NCBI RefSeq assembly: GCF_000237925.1
Contig: NC_031500.1
Span: forward strand, 1,240,001 to 1,304,000
Reading direction: 5' to 3'
Source: Schistosoma mansoni
Lineage: Eukaryota; Platyhelminthes; Trematoda; Strigeidida; Schistosomatidae
DNA length: 64,000 nucleotides
The first letter of the stretch is position 1, and each line of letters opens with the position of its first letter. The notes beneath the pieces are model-generated. The model made no database searches, was not told where the DNA came from, and was given only the letters and a program-made list of their open reading frames with translations. Shown piece by piece: positions 1 through 10,156 of the stretch. The position numbers and the translations under genes were made by a program.

Positions 1-74
1 GAGAAAGAAGCTGAGGAAAACCATTCTGTTATCAATATAAAATTACAGAATATCTTGCTAAAATATAAGAACCA

Positions 75-470
75 TATTGAAATTCACTTAGTATTGTTTG
101 TTTGTATCTTCCTATTGATGTTTTTGGACTGCAGTTGATCAGTCTCTCTTATTGGTATATGTGCATACTGTGTGTATTGCCTCGATATAGCGTAAATTCA
201 CAAGCATGGTAAGCAAAGATGGATAGTGGCTAGCAGTGGAATCCAGGACGCGCGTCACTTCGTCCTATTTAAGACTCGTCAGCTGGATGTACCTGCATCT
301 CAGAGTTGATGTTCACTCTGGGACTCGAACCCAGTACTTTTCGCTTCAAATGCCATCGTGTTATCCACTCAACTAATAAGTCCTGATAGCCACTTGCTTG
401 TGCAATGGGGCGAAGTTGAAATTCACTTAGTATTGTTTGTTTGAATCTTCCCATTGATATTACTTGCATT
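75..470 (-). repeat. B-box dispersed repeat (family 2), partial tandem dimer
   Basis: The string gaaattcacttagtattg occurs near 78 and again near 418, so about 340 bp is repeated head to tail. On the minus strand the unit has a tRNA-like B box (gggttcgagtccca). Other copies lie at 22380-22680, 33705-34430 and 55790-56190. It is probably a tRNA-promoter-derived dispersed repeat. It is not a tRNA gene, because no cloverleaf or anticodon arm is evident. I do not recognise a published family name. Confidence 0.6.
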
Positions 471-1017
471 TATTTTGTTAATTGTCATAGTCTGTACATT
501 TACCACCAAATGATTGTACATGTTGTTTAAGTGTTATGATCTTCAGTCCACAACCTTTCCTTTCTGTATTACTCATTGCATGATACACGTTGTTAAACGC
601 TCGTAAATGCACCACTATACACACGTCTATTGTTCTCCGTTGCTTGTGGTTACGATAAATGACCTTTGAAACATATATCATTTACATTTATAGACTGTAG
701 CAACATTTCCATTACTATCCTACGTTTAGCGATATCATTGGAACCAGATCAACTTCAGTGGGATTATCGATTATCTATAGTTGTGGATTCTGGTACCAAA
801 CGCAACGGAACGTGCACCAACCAGCTGTTTTAAGTAACGTCCCTTAACTTTTATTTGTGTTCATAACTTATAATTTGTATACTATAATATTAACATTTGG
901 AGGCAAGACTATAATTTATGGATGACCTTTGAACGAATATTAAGTGACCTTAAGAAATATTAACCAATCAGTAAACCGTCAGTATAGTGTAAAAATATAT
1001 TATATAAAACCAAATAA
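471..1017. other. No feature recognised
   Basis: AT-rich sequence. Only short chance frames are present, with no domain or known repeat. Confidence 0.5.
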
Positions 1018-1440
1018 TTAAAGTGGATACACTCCTTTTACATGGTCCATAAACTTATCAAGTCTAGTAAGAGGTTCAAAGGTTCTGAAATCGTAATGCA
1101 TAAGGTAGAGAAACTCATCCATATGGCTCCATAATAGTCGGTCTCTTGAGCCATGATAAGGTCGCAGAAACTCTTTCAGCATTGACCACATAGCTTCAAT
1201 ATTGTTTGCGTGTACTCCGATTGTGTAAGTTACTACGGCTTTTATTATACAGTTCGCGGCAATTATTATTATTTGCTTTAGTCTCAATCTGGATCGGGCG
1301 AAAAAAGTTCCTATTCTAGAAGACGTCTTTCTTCAACATATATTACATCGAAGGACAATATCATGGTAGTCTGCCTAAAGTCTAAAAGTCATTTGATTAC
1401 TGCAATTACAAATAAAGGAACTTCTTGGTACTCCTATTTA
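1018..1440 (-). mobile_element. Merlin / IS1016-type DNA transposase relic
   Basis: The open part (1018-1287) contains HANNIEAMWSMLK followed by WSHMDEFLY. This matches the C-terminal DDE_Tnp_IS1595 (ISXO2-like) region of Merlin transposases, where the usual pattern is H-T-x-x-I-E-x-x-W-S-x-x-K and then Y/W-x-x-E-F. Just upstream, in the same frame but with two stops, are a Cys-x2-Cys-like stretch (LRCNIC) and GTFFARSRLRL, which resemble the N-terminal zinc ribbon and following helix. The central catalytic region between them is too short, so this copy is internally deleted and dead. Merlin elements are known in schistosomes. I did not find clear terminal inverted repeats. Confidence 0.6.
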
Positions 1441-1922
1441 TTGTAGACGCTTAATTATCACGTCTTCTCTAGAATCCACTGTAAACTGATTGTGCATGAG
1501 CACTAGGCACTGAAATTGGCGTCGTGACCTTGAAATCCCTCAAACGCTTCTGATTGGCTCGTCCATAAGTTATAGTCTTGCCACATTTGGACGTAATAAT
1601 TTTATTGCTATTTTTGAATTGATATAATTGTTGGCCCTCCACAGATTCTTCCAGTTCATAATTCCTTCCAATTTCCGTTACTATTTCCTTCAACTCGAAC
1701 TTCTCAGCCTTCTACTTTCAGGGTTTTTCATTTCTGATTGTTTTTGCATACTACTTATGTTGACATACATAAGTAGCATACACCACAACCCTATATATTC
1801 TTAAAATATATTGTTCACTTATTCATATGTCTATAGGATTAATTATGCTCATTTCCATTCACATTATTTGTCTGTCATTTTTTCTACTAAGGGCTCTATT
1901 AATTATATTGGAACATTGATGC

Positions 1923-1924
<2 letters not shown>
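1441..1924. other. No feature recognised
   Basis: A 74-residue minus-strand frame at 1469-1693 lies next to the Merlin relic and may belong to it. It has no recognisable motif. Confidence 0.4.

Positions 1925-1965
<41 letters not shown>
1925..1965. repeat. (TA)n microsatellite
   Basis: Uninterrupted TA dinucleotides directly abut the tail of the RTE fragment that follows. Confidence 0.9.
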
Positions 1966-1966
<1 letters not shown>

Positions 1967-2315
1967 CTTACTTATTTACTTACGCCTGTTACTCCCAATG
2001 GAGCATAGGCCGCCGACCAGCATTCTCCAACCCACTCTGTCCTGGGCCTTCTTTTCTAGTTCTATCCAGTTTTTCTTCATTCTTCTAATGTCTTTCTCTA
2101 TTTCTCGGCGTAATGTGTTCTTTGGTCTTCCTCTTCTCCTTTGACCTTCAGGATTTCATGTGAGGGCCTGTCTTGTGACGCAATTGGGTGATTTCCTCAA
2201 AGTGTGTCTTATCCACTTCCAGCGCTTTTTCCTGATTTCTTCTTCCGCTGGAATCTGGTTTGTTGTCTCCCACAGTAGCTTGCTGCTGATAGTGTCTGGC
2301 CAGCGGATCCAAAGA
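1966..2315 (-). mobile_element. RTE-type LINE, 3' end, 5'-truncated
   Basis: The minus-strand translation gives the C-terminal tail of a schistosome RTE-clade reverse transcriptase (SR2/Perere-3-like): [20 protein letters not shown], then [16 protein letters not shown], and later [11 protein letters not shown] near the 3' end. The frame is broken after the first third. It ends in ggagtaacaggcgtaagta and a TAAG-like tail next to the (TA)n run, as expected for the 3' end of an RTE insertion. Sister fragments lie at 52250-52460 and 62966-63790. Confidence 0.8.
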
Positions 2316-2339
2316 TCATAAATATTCAACAATCCAATT

Positions 2340-2495
2340 ACATACACTTTAGAGACACAAAAGTATTAGCGGTTTTTAGCGAGTTAGTTTTTTACGGGAT
2401 GGGATCGCTAACCCCATGCCCAACCCTCCTCTTTAATCAGGGCTTGGGACTGGCAGTAGCCTCCGGAGGAGCTACAGGCGGAGTTTCACAAAAGT
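2340..2495. repeat. Dispersed repeat R (copy 1)
   Basis: About 100 bp (gggatcgctaaccccatgcc and following) recurs at 52765-52870. In both places it lies within a few hundred bases of an RTE 3' fragment. It is probably another piece of the same LINE or a composite repeat. It is not coding in any convincing frame. Confidence 0.55.
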
Positions 2496-2940
2496 ACACT
2501 GATGTATATTATTCATTACAGTATGATGGTATCTAGGGATGGTATATAATAATTACTGTACACTACTTGAAGATGAATAACTGTGTGTTATCAATACACT
2601 TTGTTAGTAAATCGCACAAATAACCTTTAACATGACAATAAAACACAGAAAAACAATCATGAACTGATACAGTTTCTTTACAATGCAATACAATTTTTCT
2701 GCTTATTGGGATATGACAAAAAAAGTTGTATGTAGTATTAAAACTTTCTATCTAATGTTCAATTTCTTCGAAACCATCAAATCCAACCTTGGCATTGATA
2801 CCTATAACCATAATTAAAGTTTTCTCATGTAGTTTGTAACGCCAGGAAATACCTCATGGAGCCAGTCACTAGTGAGCATATGATCATTATCAGAAGGGGG
2901 TTTTGTGGCGATTTTAGTAATAGAAATCATGAGTCAAATG
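2496..2940. other. No feature recognised
   Basis: AT-rich, without long frames or recognised repeats. Confidence 0.5.
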
Positions 2941-2944
2941 AAGG

Positions 2945-3110
2945 TAGATCACCATGGAAAACCTGGAAGCACTGGACGGCCGTTTCGTCCTATTGTAGGA
3001 CTCCCCAGCGAGATGTTTAGCTCCTGGGTTCGAATCTCTCGAGGCGGCATCGTGGATGTGCACTGCTGAGGAGTCCCACAAGGGGTCGAAACGGCCGTTA
3101 AGTGCTTCAT
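2945..3110. repeat. tRNA-type SINE, fold-back (head-to-head) arrangement
   Basis: The left half reads as the minus-strand SINE (caccatggaaaacctggaag, then cggccgtttcgtcctatt). The right half reads as the plus-strand SINE with a B box (gggttcgaatc) and ends in gaaacggccgt. The two halves can pair, so this is a palindromic composite rather than a simple insertion. Cleaner copies are at 5218-5395 (plus) and 37265-37452 (minus). Confidence 0.65.
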
Positions 3111-3441
3111 AGAATTTAAGTAAAACAATTGAGTATGGTGTAAAACTGAAAACACAAACGAAACGTCTATGTATAAACTATACGTACATTAATAACCATA
3201 TAAGTAATACATCTTGTATATCTAAATTTTTCAGGCTATGAAGAATTCGTTGAGATGTACCAGGAACTGGATATTCAATATATCAGTTTTCCATAAGTTT
3301 AATGATGTAGTGAAAATATCATCATGGAAACAAATTCAAGATATTAGTCAGTTAGAATGGAATTAATGATGTAATTTGTAAATTATGTTTTTATCTTTAC
3401 AAATCAAATGTGATCCCGCTAAAGCACTAATCACCGCCACC

Positions 3442-3473
<32 letters not shown>

Positions 3474-3829
3474 AAACAACGAGTGAGTGGCTTATTCAAA
3501 ATCAGTTTTGTATTATGAACATCGTGAACTGAGTTGATTGTTTCCCTAAGCTTCTGAAATTACTTAACTTTTATTTTTAAACTTCTGGTTATTTTATTCT
3601 TCGAACAGCGGGTCACTACTACTGTAGGTCTTTATATTTTGGTACTAAACTTAAATGTAAAAGCAGACTACTATAATCCGACGAACTTTGATGATGGACA
3701 AGATCAGTCGGCTTTTTACATCATCTCTAGAAATCATTGTGAATATAATCCTTCTATGTTCAGTGGAGAGCCCGAAAATTATGGTAAAATCTGAGAACTA
3801 TACAGTAAATAATTCATTTACAAGGTGTC
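3111..3829. other. No gene; (CAC)n/(CAA)n microsatellite near 3434-3480
   Basis: The only structure visible is a compound CAC/CAA trinucleotide tract. The rest is AT-rich and non-coding. Confidence 0.6.
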
Positions 3830-3965
3830 AATCAGTTGTCTCAGACTTCGTTGTTCCTTCGTTTCCATATCAATCACTCACTGTTCTCGTTCTCTTCTCC
3901 TCAATCTACCCAACCTTCTGCTACCAACCACTCCACTTTCGTTTGGTGATAGGCATTACTTATAT
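3830..3965. repeat. Dispersed repeat P (copy 1)
   Basis: Pyrimidine-rich sequence (including caatcactcactgttctcg) similar to 62180-62310. Both copies lie beyond the 3' end of a GH27 unit (A and D), so this may be the outer flank of the duplicated locus. Similarity is moderate, by eye about 70-75%. Confidence 0.4.
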
Positions 3966-3974
3966 CTGTCCTAG

Positions 3975-4085
3975 TGTGGGACTCCTCAGCTGTGCTCATC
4001 CACGATCCCACATGGGACATCCTAACCCAGAACCTTCAATCTCGTGCGCTAACGCCTAACCTCTAAGCCACTAAGCTGGCATACG
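3975..4085 (-). repeat. tRNA-type SINE fragment
   Basis: Contains the reverse complement of the SINE body (gtgggactcctcagctgtgc) and of the A-box head (cctctaagccactaagctgg). It is diverged compared with 37265-37452. Confidence 0.6.
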
Positions 4086-4400
4086 TCGGTGCTAGCGTCT
4101 AATTTAAGCCAATCCATGATATTACGTGACCATCTTCCACTGTCCTCCGTGGGTTAGTACCATATTTTATTTGGTTATGGAAATGCTCAAAATGAAATAA
4201 AATCAAATTTAATTAATAACAAAATAGTGATGAAGAGAAAGCAACCGCAAGCATGGAGTGTGCATTGATAAATTTTATAACAATTATCCAATGATTAGTT
4301 ATTCAGTAATGGTGCATTCAATAACTGTCCAGTTAAAATCACATCAGAATGAAATGAACTGAGTTTAACAGAAACCATGAAAAGGGAACAGTCCATCAAT

Positions 4401-7373
4401 TTATTGATCAGTATAAATCAATTCGAATGGATTCACTCGAAACATCATTATTCCAGATGGATTGATAGGAATTGTAAAATTCTCTGTCAATCGTACATCT
4501 TTGAATCTATCACCAGTGAATACATCCAATAATTCGAATTTATCTCCTGATATCGTATACATTTGTGATTTGAATTCATCCAGATTTGTGGTAAAGTTGA
4601 TTGGTCCTCCATCAACTCTTGTGTAGATGCAAGCAATTGCCCAACCACTTGGACAATTATTTAATTTTCGTATCCACAACTGTATGAACAGAAATATATA
4701 ATGTAATTAGTTCCCTTTATGAATTGAAATAACGCAAGAACAAATATTGATGTAGAATAATATGAATTCACTATATGGAGTGGTATCACATCAGTTACCT
4801 ACAACCCAATGTGTATTAGAATTATAGCATTGGGGTAATAAATTGTCTGGAACTATTGACATAAGTGAATATAGAGGATTGGAATGACAAAAGGTTATCA
4901 AAGATAACTATATATATACGTGCAAGGAAAGGTCATAGGTTGTTAAGCTTTAGAATGAAGGAAGCATAAAGGGTGGGTGGTGTAAAGTTGAGTGGAGTTC
5001 AAAGACTAATAAGATCAAATGTGTGATAATTTTAGAGGTAATAAAGAATTCATGGAATTGAAGATGGGTTACGTAATAACGGAATAGAATTTGGAGAGTT
5101 CATATAATTTAAGAGAGACAAGTGAGCGGAAATGTGTTAGTGGAAGGGTGGTTTAAGAATTGGTTAATGGAGGAAGACTATAATCTAAACTAAATATTGA
5201 CCAAAATAAAAACAAATGCAGGCTCAGTAGTCTATCGGTTAAGTGCTCTGACGTGAGACTGGTATGATCTGTGTTCGAATTTCACGAGGTGGGATCGTGG
5301 ATGCGCACTTCTGAGGAGTCCCACAATAGGGCAAAACGGCCGTCCATTGCTTCTAGGTTTTCCATGGTGGTCTAGCTTCAATCGACTCATGATCTGAACT
5401 AAATAAAATCACTAAAATCTTCACGAAACTCCATTCTGACAAAATAAAACTGATGACGAAGAAAAAACACAAAAAATTGGATTACTAGGGTAGTAATAAG
5501 TTTATTACTGTCTCTTTTTGGATACATAGATTCTGTTTAGGTTTTATGATTGCGATCGCTTCAGCGAACCGGAGATCAGCCGTACTTCTTTGCTAATAAT
5601 TTTAAAAACATGAGAGATTTCAATGATATGTCTAGTGTCATGTAAATGCCGAGCTATTGTACTGTTGAGAGCCCTAGTCATTCTCAGCTTCAGTTTCTTT
5701 GGAACATGCTCAGAAATGCGAATATGTACTCTTCTCTTGGTTCTTCTAATGTATGTGCTTTGGCACGTACATGTAAATCGGTAAATTCAATTGGAGCAGA
5801 TGTAAAAGGTTTGTTATCATTCAGTACAGCAGTAACTAATACTCATATTAACGACATCTTGTGATCTTGTTGAAGAACAACTAAGGGAAAGAATAACTGC
5901 ATAATTGAATGTATGGTGTTGGACATCTTAGAATATGAATAGAGAACCTAAAATAAGTAGTTACTCATTCATTTTATAGAAAAAACTTTGTGACGGAAAC
6001 AAAAGTATCTCAACACTTATGTATAAGAATTTCAATCTAATGCAATCAACTCACCTGCACATCATTTCGCGATTTGACAAATTCCGCCTGATGTCCATCT
6101 TTATCCTGATCTATCCGCAACAAATGTTTGTTACGTAACAGAGATGCACTGAATTGATCCACATTGTTCATGTCAGCTGAGATGAGTAGTGGAGCAGCGA
6201 ACATACACCACATGCCCATATGAACTCGCTTTTGATCATTGGAAAGTCCGTTGTTTCCTAAGACCAACATATCGGGATCGTTCCAGTGTCCTGGACCAGC
6301 CACTTTCGGTAAAACATCGTTGCGAAGTTTGTATCCATTTATGATACTGATTATAGATCCCCAATTGCTTTGCACGTTGGACGACACTCGCCACAAATTA
6401 CAGTTATTTTGTAATCTTTCCCAGTCCACCAAATTGTGATTTGAAAGCCAATAGCTATATGCTGGATAAGTACACAAAAGCGTTACAGGTCTACCAGTTC
6501 CATTAAGTAATCTACTGAATTTTTCAAAACCATCTGGTTCAGTATTCTGAGCACAGTGGCATGCATGCATCTTTACATAATCTACTCCCCACTCGGCCAC
6601 TGATTTTGCATCCAATTCCAAATGATTGATACTTCCTGGATAACCGGAACATGTCATGTTCCCGTAACCAAGAGTTATACCGAGTAGAAGATCTTTGGAG
6701 TGCAGATATTCTGTAAGGCTTTTAATACCCTGGAAACGAAATATGTTTTAGAGGTTTAAGAATATACGAATTAAAAAGGTACCATAAAGTGAAAGTTGAC
6801 AAAGATAAAAGGAAGTCGAAAATAAGCCATAACTGACATATCTACTGTAACATATTGATTCACACAAGGAAAGCTATGATATGTCTTTCATGATCAGTAC
6901 ACTGACGTTGTAAATCACACAGGAAAATTATTACTGAAGAAGAAAATTACAATTAGCTTAACAGTCTGATGAAAGTGATTTGTATAGTTTTATATTGCTC
7001 AAACAGAATACACAAGTTGTGGACATTTTATATCAAATGATATAGATCAACTTACACTGGGAAATCTTGAAGGATCTGCCATTATTCTATTCGTCTTCGG
7101 ATCACGCTGTTTCGCTAACCAACAATCATCAAGTATCACATATTTATAACCCAGATCTCGCCAACCATCCGAAACCAGTTTATCAGCTGTTCGCTTGATT
7201 GCATTCTCACTAAGACAGTTGTTTGGATTGTTGTTGCAGTTTACTTGACATCCAAGCTGTCGCCATGTGTTCCACCCCATTGGTGGTGTTCTAGCCAATC
7301 CATTATCCAAACACATCACACAGTTTAGAGTGAGGATGGCTACTCCCGAAACTATTGTTAGCACCGTGAACAT
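4401..7373 (-). CDS. GH27 alpha-galactosidase/NAGA-like secreted protein, copy A (probable pseudoenzyme)
   Basis: Three exons: 7373-7056, 6729-6055 and 4679-4401 (318, 675 and 279 nt, phase-0 junctions, GT-AG introns of 326 and 1375 bp), giving 423 residues. Residues 1-21 form a signal peptide; the mature start LDNGLARTPPMGW matches mature human alpha-galactosidase A. The substrate-site motif YVILDDCW (about residues 80-87) and NMTCSGYPGS (130-139) are conserved. CTYPAY resembles the NAGA-type substrate loop. Exon 3 encodes the C-terminal beta domain. Oddly, the catalytic nucleophile Asp is His161 (VDYVKMHAC) and the acid/base Asp is Asn224 (WRVSSN), so hydrolysis is unlikely. The other substrate-site residues persist, which suggests a binding or decoy role; that part is inference. 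Intron 2 holds a SINE and a Penelope fragment. Confidence 0.88.
5218..5395 (+). repeat. tRNA-type SINE in intron 2 of copy A
   Basis: A-box-like head (ggctcagtagtctatcggtt), B box (gtgttcgaatttc), then the body ending in gttttccatggtggtctagc. It is nearly full length and in opposite orientation to the host gene. Intron 2 of copies B and C lacks it, so it inserted after the copies separated. Confidence 0.75.
5480..5790 (-). mobile_element. Penelope-like element, C-terminal GIY-YIG fragment
   Basis: The minus-strand frame reads TYIRRTKRRVHIRISEHVP, followed by ALNSTIARHLHDTRHIIEI. This matches the end of the GIY-YIG endonuclease and C-terminus of Penelope-like retroelements (compare YIGRTKRSLSKRISEH in the longer copy at 8244-9146). 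Only the last 100 residues or so survive, and the Gly of YIG has become Arg. It lies in intron 2 of copy A and is inert. Confidence 0.7.
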
Positions 7374-7380
7374 ATTATCT
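7374..7380 (-). promoter_or_regulatory. 3' splice acceptor five bases before the start codon (copy A)
   Basis: Reading the minus strand, a pyrimidine-rich tract ending in tttttctatttag is followed by ATAAT and then ATG. The same arrangement precedes the ATG in copies B, C and D. It could be the end of a 5'-UTR intron or a spliced-leader trans-splicing acceptor, a process known in schistosomes. The sequence alone does not decide between them. Confidence 0.5.
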
Positions 7381-7545
7381 AAATAGAAAAATTGATGAGT
7401 TAATAAGTATCAATTAACTGAAGTGTAATTCGATTGAGGTGTATATTATCACAAAACATCGTTTTATCAAAACATAATCAACACATTCACTTTATCAAAA
7501 TAATATCCTTTGATAGGTGAACTTCTCCGACATTCATAAAAAATG
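7381..7545 (-). promoter_or_regulatory. Conserved 5' flank of GH27 copy A
   Basis: About 160 bp upstream of the start, including tttatcaaaataatatcctttgatagg near 7490-7520, is retained in B (25853-25925) and C (47655-47728) and more loosely in D. It probably contains the promoter or a 5'-UTR intron. No unambiguous TATA box can be assigned. Confidence 0.4.
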
Positions 7546-7865
7546 TATGACGGCATTGTTTTGTGTTAGGTTCAAAGAGAATAGTATGGTATATGGATGC
7601 AAATCCGCCACCATATTTTCCCTTTTTCAAACATGTTACACTGATGAAGCGACCCATTCCCTGAAACTACTTTACAGATGATATAGTCGTGATCCACCTC
7701 TTATCAGAATGGGCAATATCAAGAGTCGAACATGAAGGTTTAGGAGATTGAGTTAGTTTTGAGTAACCATATGAAATGAAGGTGAGTGATAGAGCACGAG
7801 TTTAAAAAAGATAGAAAATTAACATTTTTTCAATTAGATAACTAAAATAACTCATATTGTCATTG
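7546..7865. other. No feature recognised
   Basis: Diverges from the equivalent sequence of units B and C just after the conserved flank. The small frame W found there is absent here. Confidence 0.4.
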
Positions 7866-7997
7866 AATAAGAAAAAGAGAATTCAGCGAAGAAAATTTTC
7901 TTTTCGACGAAATCATTTACTTAAGCTGTACATTCGTATATATAGTAATATGGAAAATATATTTCTATAGGAGGCTAGAAAAGATTGCATTATAAAT
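7866..7997 (+). repeat. Inverted repeat arm, left
   Basis: Begins aataagaaaaagagaattc. It is the reverse complement of 9159-9290 and is non-coding. Confidence 0.85.
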
Positions 7998-8243
7998 TGA
8001 TTCGACAATAAATAATAAATGAGGTGACGTACTAATCAAGGGGGGGGGTAAGGAAGAAAATAATTTATGGGTCAGATAATAGTTCAATTAACAGATATGA
8101 AGAAAAGTGACAAACACAAAGGTCATAATAATAATAACTGATTAGAGTTTAAATGTAAAATAGTAATTTAAAAAACAAAAACCGATAATAATCAGATAAA
8201 AGTACAAAAACAAAAAACCAAAAAAACGTACCCAATGAGGGAA

Positions 8244-9146
8244 TTAGGGCCAAGGAAGGGTAAGAGGTTGGACAAATCGTTTCTGCACGCAAAGTTCAGG
8301 CTTGAATTCATGGATTGCCAATGCCTCAGCAGTGCATAAAATATTGATTCGACCTCCCTTTGAACCGGTTCCTTTAACTCTATGGATTATTTTAAAAGAC
8401 GTCTCTTTTGGAGCAATGTGTCCGCAATTGATCAAGTGCTCTTGTATCGAACTGGTTATCTTCTTACATTCACCTTTTAGGAGCCAAGCTGGATAGTGTT
8501 CAGAGATACGTTTGGAAAGCGATCGCTTTGTGCGGCCTATATAACGTGCTCCACATGAGCAAGTAAATTTATAAATACACATCGATGTGGCCCAAAGCGA
8601 AAGCTTATCCTTAACACACCCCCGAATGGTAGGCCGGCTAGAGAAAACGATTCGGAGCTTGGCTGTGTAGAAAGTTTTATTCAACGTTTTTGAAATCCGT
8701 TTATTCAGGATTTCAGCAGCCGTGTCTCCCTTGAATTCCATATTCATAAACAAGGTTTTCTTCTGCACCGTCAAAGTTATTTGTTGCTGACGTTTAGATG
8801 TTAAGTTGCTATCAACGAACCTCGGTGGATAACCATTTTTGATGAGGGTCTGTCGAAGATGAAGTAATTCTTCATTTATTGTGTCACTAGAACAGATTCG
8901 CTTAATCCTAGATGATAAAGAGTGAATTAAGTTCCTCTTTCGACTCAGTGGAACCCAACTATGGAAATTCGTGTATTGTCCATTCCAAGTGGGTTTTCTA
9001 TACATAGATCTTTGTAAATAACCATCAGGCAATCTTTTCAAATGGACATCAAGAAAATGGAATTCGTGGTTCGATTCTGCCTCTAAGGTAAATTGAATTG
9101 AAGGGTGACAGTTATTGAAAATATTTAATATTTCATTGTGGTCCAT
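8244..9146 (-). CDS. Penelope-like RT/GIY-YIG polyprotein, C-terminal 300 residues
   Basis: The N-terminal third (FTLEAESNHEFHFLDVHLKR, then YRKPTWNGQYTNFHSWVP) is the thumb side of a Penelope reverse transcriptase: F-L-D-V followed by Y-R-K-P-T is diagnostic. Residues about 195-230 (YKFTCSCGARYIGRTKRSL) form the GIY-YIG endonuclease with its Cys-x-Cys pair, and the end (ELCVQKRFVQPLTLPW) is the usual C-terminus. Full-length relatives are roughly 700-800 residues, so the catalytic RT palm is absent. The frame is intact, which suggests a fairly recent insertion. It has no host role. Confidence 0.8.
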   Translation of the reverse strand: MDHNEILNIFNNCHPSIQFTLEAESNHEFHFLDVHLKRLPDGYLQRSMYRKPTWNGQYTNFHSWVPLSRKRNLIHSLSSRIKRICSSDTINEELLHLRQTLIKNGYPPRFVDSNLTSKRQQQITLTVQKKTLFMNMEFKGDTAAEILNKRISKTLNKTFYTAKLRIVFSSRPTIRGCVKDKLSLWATSMCIYKFTCSCGARYIGRTKRSLSKRISEHYPAWLLKGECKKITSSIQEHLINCGHIAPKETSFKIIHRVKGTGSKGGRINILCTAEALAIHEFKPELCVQKRFVQPLTLPWP

Positions 9147-9158
9147 GTTATGTGGTCC

Positions 9159-9290
9159 ATTTATAATGCAATCTTTTCTAGCCTCCTATAGAAATATATT
9201 TTCCATATCACTATATATACGAATGTACAGCTTAAGTAAATGATTTCGTCGAAAAGAAAATTTTCTTCGCTGAATTCTCTTTTTCTTATT
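9159..9290 (-). repeat. Inverted repeat arm, right
   Basis: Reverse complement of 7866-7997. It lies directly next to the 5' truncation point of the Penelope frame. Confidence 0.85.
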
Positions 9291-9399
9291 TTTTCAATTA
9301 ACAGACATGTGAAAAATATCCGTTCCAAAGTGCATAACATCAGACTCTTCCAATTTTCAGAAGGGGGTTTTGTAGAGATTTTAGTAATTTTGTACAATT

Positions 9400-9468
9400 G
9401 AGATCATGAGTCAGTTGGAGCTAGACCACCATGGAAAACCTGGAAGCACTGAACGGCCGTTTCTTCTT
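9400..9468 (-). repeat. tRNA-type SINE, cut by the gap
   Basis: The 3' part of the SINE (ctagaccaccatggaaaacc, then gaacggccgtttc) runs into the gap at 9469. The head is probably hidden in the unsequenced stretch. Confidence 0.7.
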
Positions 9469-9668
9469 NNNNNNNNNNNNNNNNNNNNNNNNNNNNNNNN
9501 NNNNNNNNNNNNNNNNNNNNNNNNNNNNNNNNNNNNNNNNNNNNNNNNNNNNNNNNNNNNNNNNNNNNNNNNNNNNNNNNNNNNNNNNNNNNNNNNNNNN
9601 NNNNNNNNNNNNNNNNNNNNNNNNNNNNNNNNNNNNNNNNNNNNNNNNNNNNNNNNNNNNNNNNNNNN
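9469..9668. other. Assembly gap (200 N)
   Basis: Exactly 200 N, the same length as the second gap, so the length is a placeholder. Frames spanning it are meaningless. Confidence 0.98.
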
Positions 9669-9846
9669 TAATTCTTTATAATAATATCTGGATCTATGCA
9701 TATTTATTACACTTCGTGAACCTGAAACATCATAGATTTTTTTACTTAAAGATATGGCCGGTGTAAACATTAGCAAACAAAGAACGATTAATTATACACA
9801 ATGATCGAATTTGCTTTACACTTATCTATCATACTGGCAAACCTAC

Positions 9847-10156
9847 TTTTTCAGGGACTTGAGATTTTTTGGGTATCAGGATATTGCCATTGTTCGATGT
9901 CACCATACGAGGAGGTAGTTTTGGAGGAGTATCTGACGGTGAATTTATGTCGTTTGCTGTATATAATACCGATTGCATGTTATCATCTGAAGTTTGAACA
10001 CGAGAATCTGTAGTACTGACTTTATTTGATTCCTCGGAGATACTCAATACAAGAGAAGAGCTAATCGTAGCTACGGGACTTGTTGCATTTTTGTTTGAAT
10101 TACTCGTTGTCCGATAATTCTGTCGATTTACAGTTGTGTTTAGTGATTGGGGTCTG
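9847..10156 (-). CDS. Orphan internal exon candidate with PPKLPPR motif
   Basis: On the minus strand an acceptor (ctttttgcag) precedes about 310 bp of open frame, which ends at a donor (gtaggt). The encoded segment is Ser/Thr/Asn-rich. It includes SPSDTPPKLPPRMVTSNNG, a class of proline-rich sequence that binds SH3 domains, and ends near PKKSQVPEK. The composition is unlike neighbouring repeats and looks like a linker exon of a scaffold or signalling protein. No neighbouring exon of the same gene was found in the window, so it may be a piece of a gene spanning this region or a displaced fragment. I do not recognise the protein. Confidence 0.4.

Larger units (their letters stand above)
7866..9290 (-). 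mobile_element. Penelope-like element with 132-bp terminal inverted repeats
   Basis: A 300-codon Penelope-type frame (8244-9146, minus) lies between two arms, 7866-7997 and 9159-9290. The arms are reverse complements over 132 bp with very few mismatches (one seen). Terminal repeats in inverted orientation are a known feature of Penelope-like insertions, produced by their unusual integration. The element is 5'-truncated, because the reverse-transcriptase palm is missing. A run of nine G at about 8041 lies inside it. Confidence 0.75.

Noticed and set aside
300-345. A tRNA gene from the cgaaccc-type B box
   Set aside because: Only promoter-like boxes are present. No acceptor stem or anticodon loop can be folded, and the same motif recurs in dispersed repeats.
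6239-6439. Plus frames opposite exon 2 of GH27 (also 24553-24861, 46534-46842)
   Set aside because: Antisense shadows of the conserved GH27 exon.
4401-7373. Calling the GH27 genes active alpha-galactosidases or NAGA and giving a gene symbol
   Set aside because: Fold and signal peptide fit, but both catalytic aspartates are replaced, so an activity name would mislead.
9406-9776. Frames running through the N block (also at 25105-25440)
   Set aside because: Made only of gap characters.
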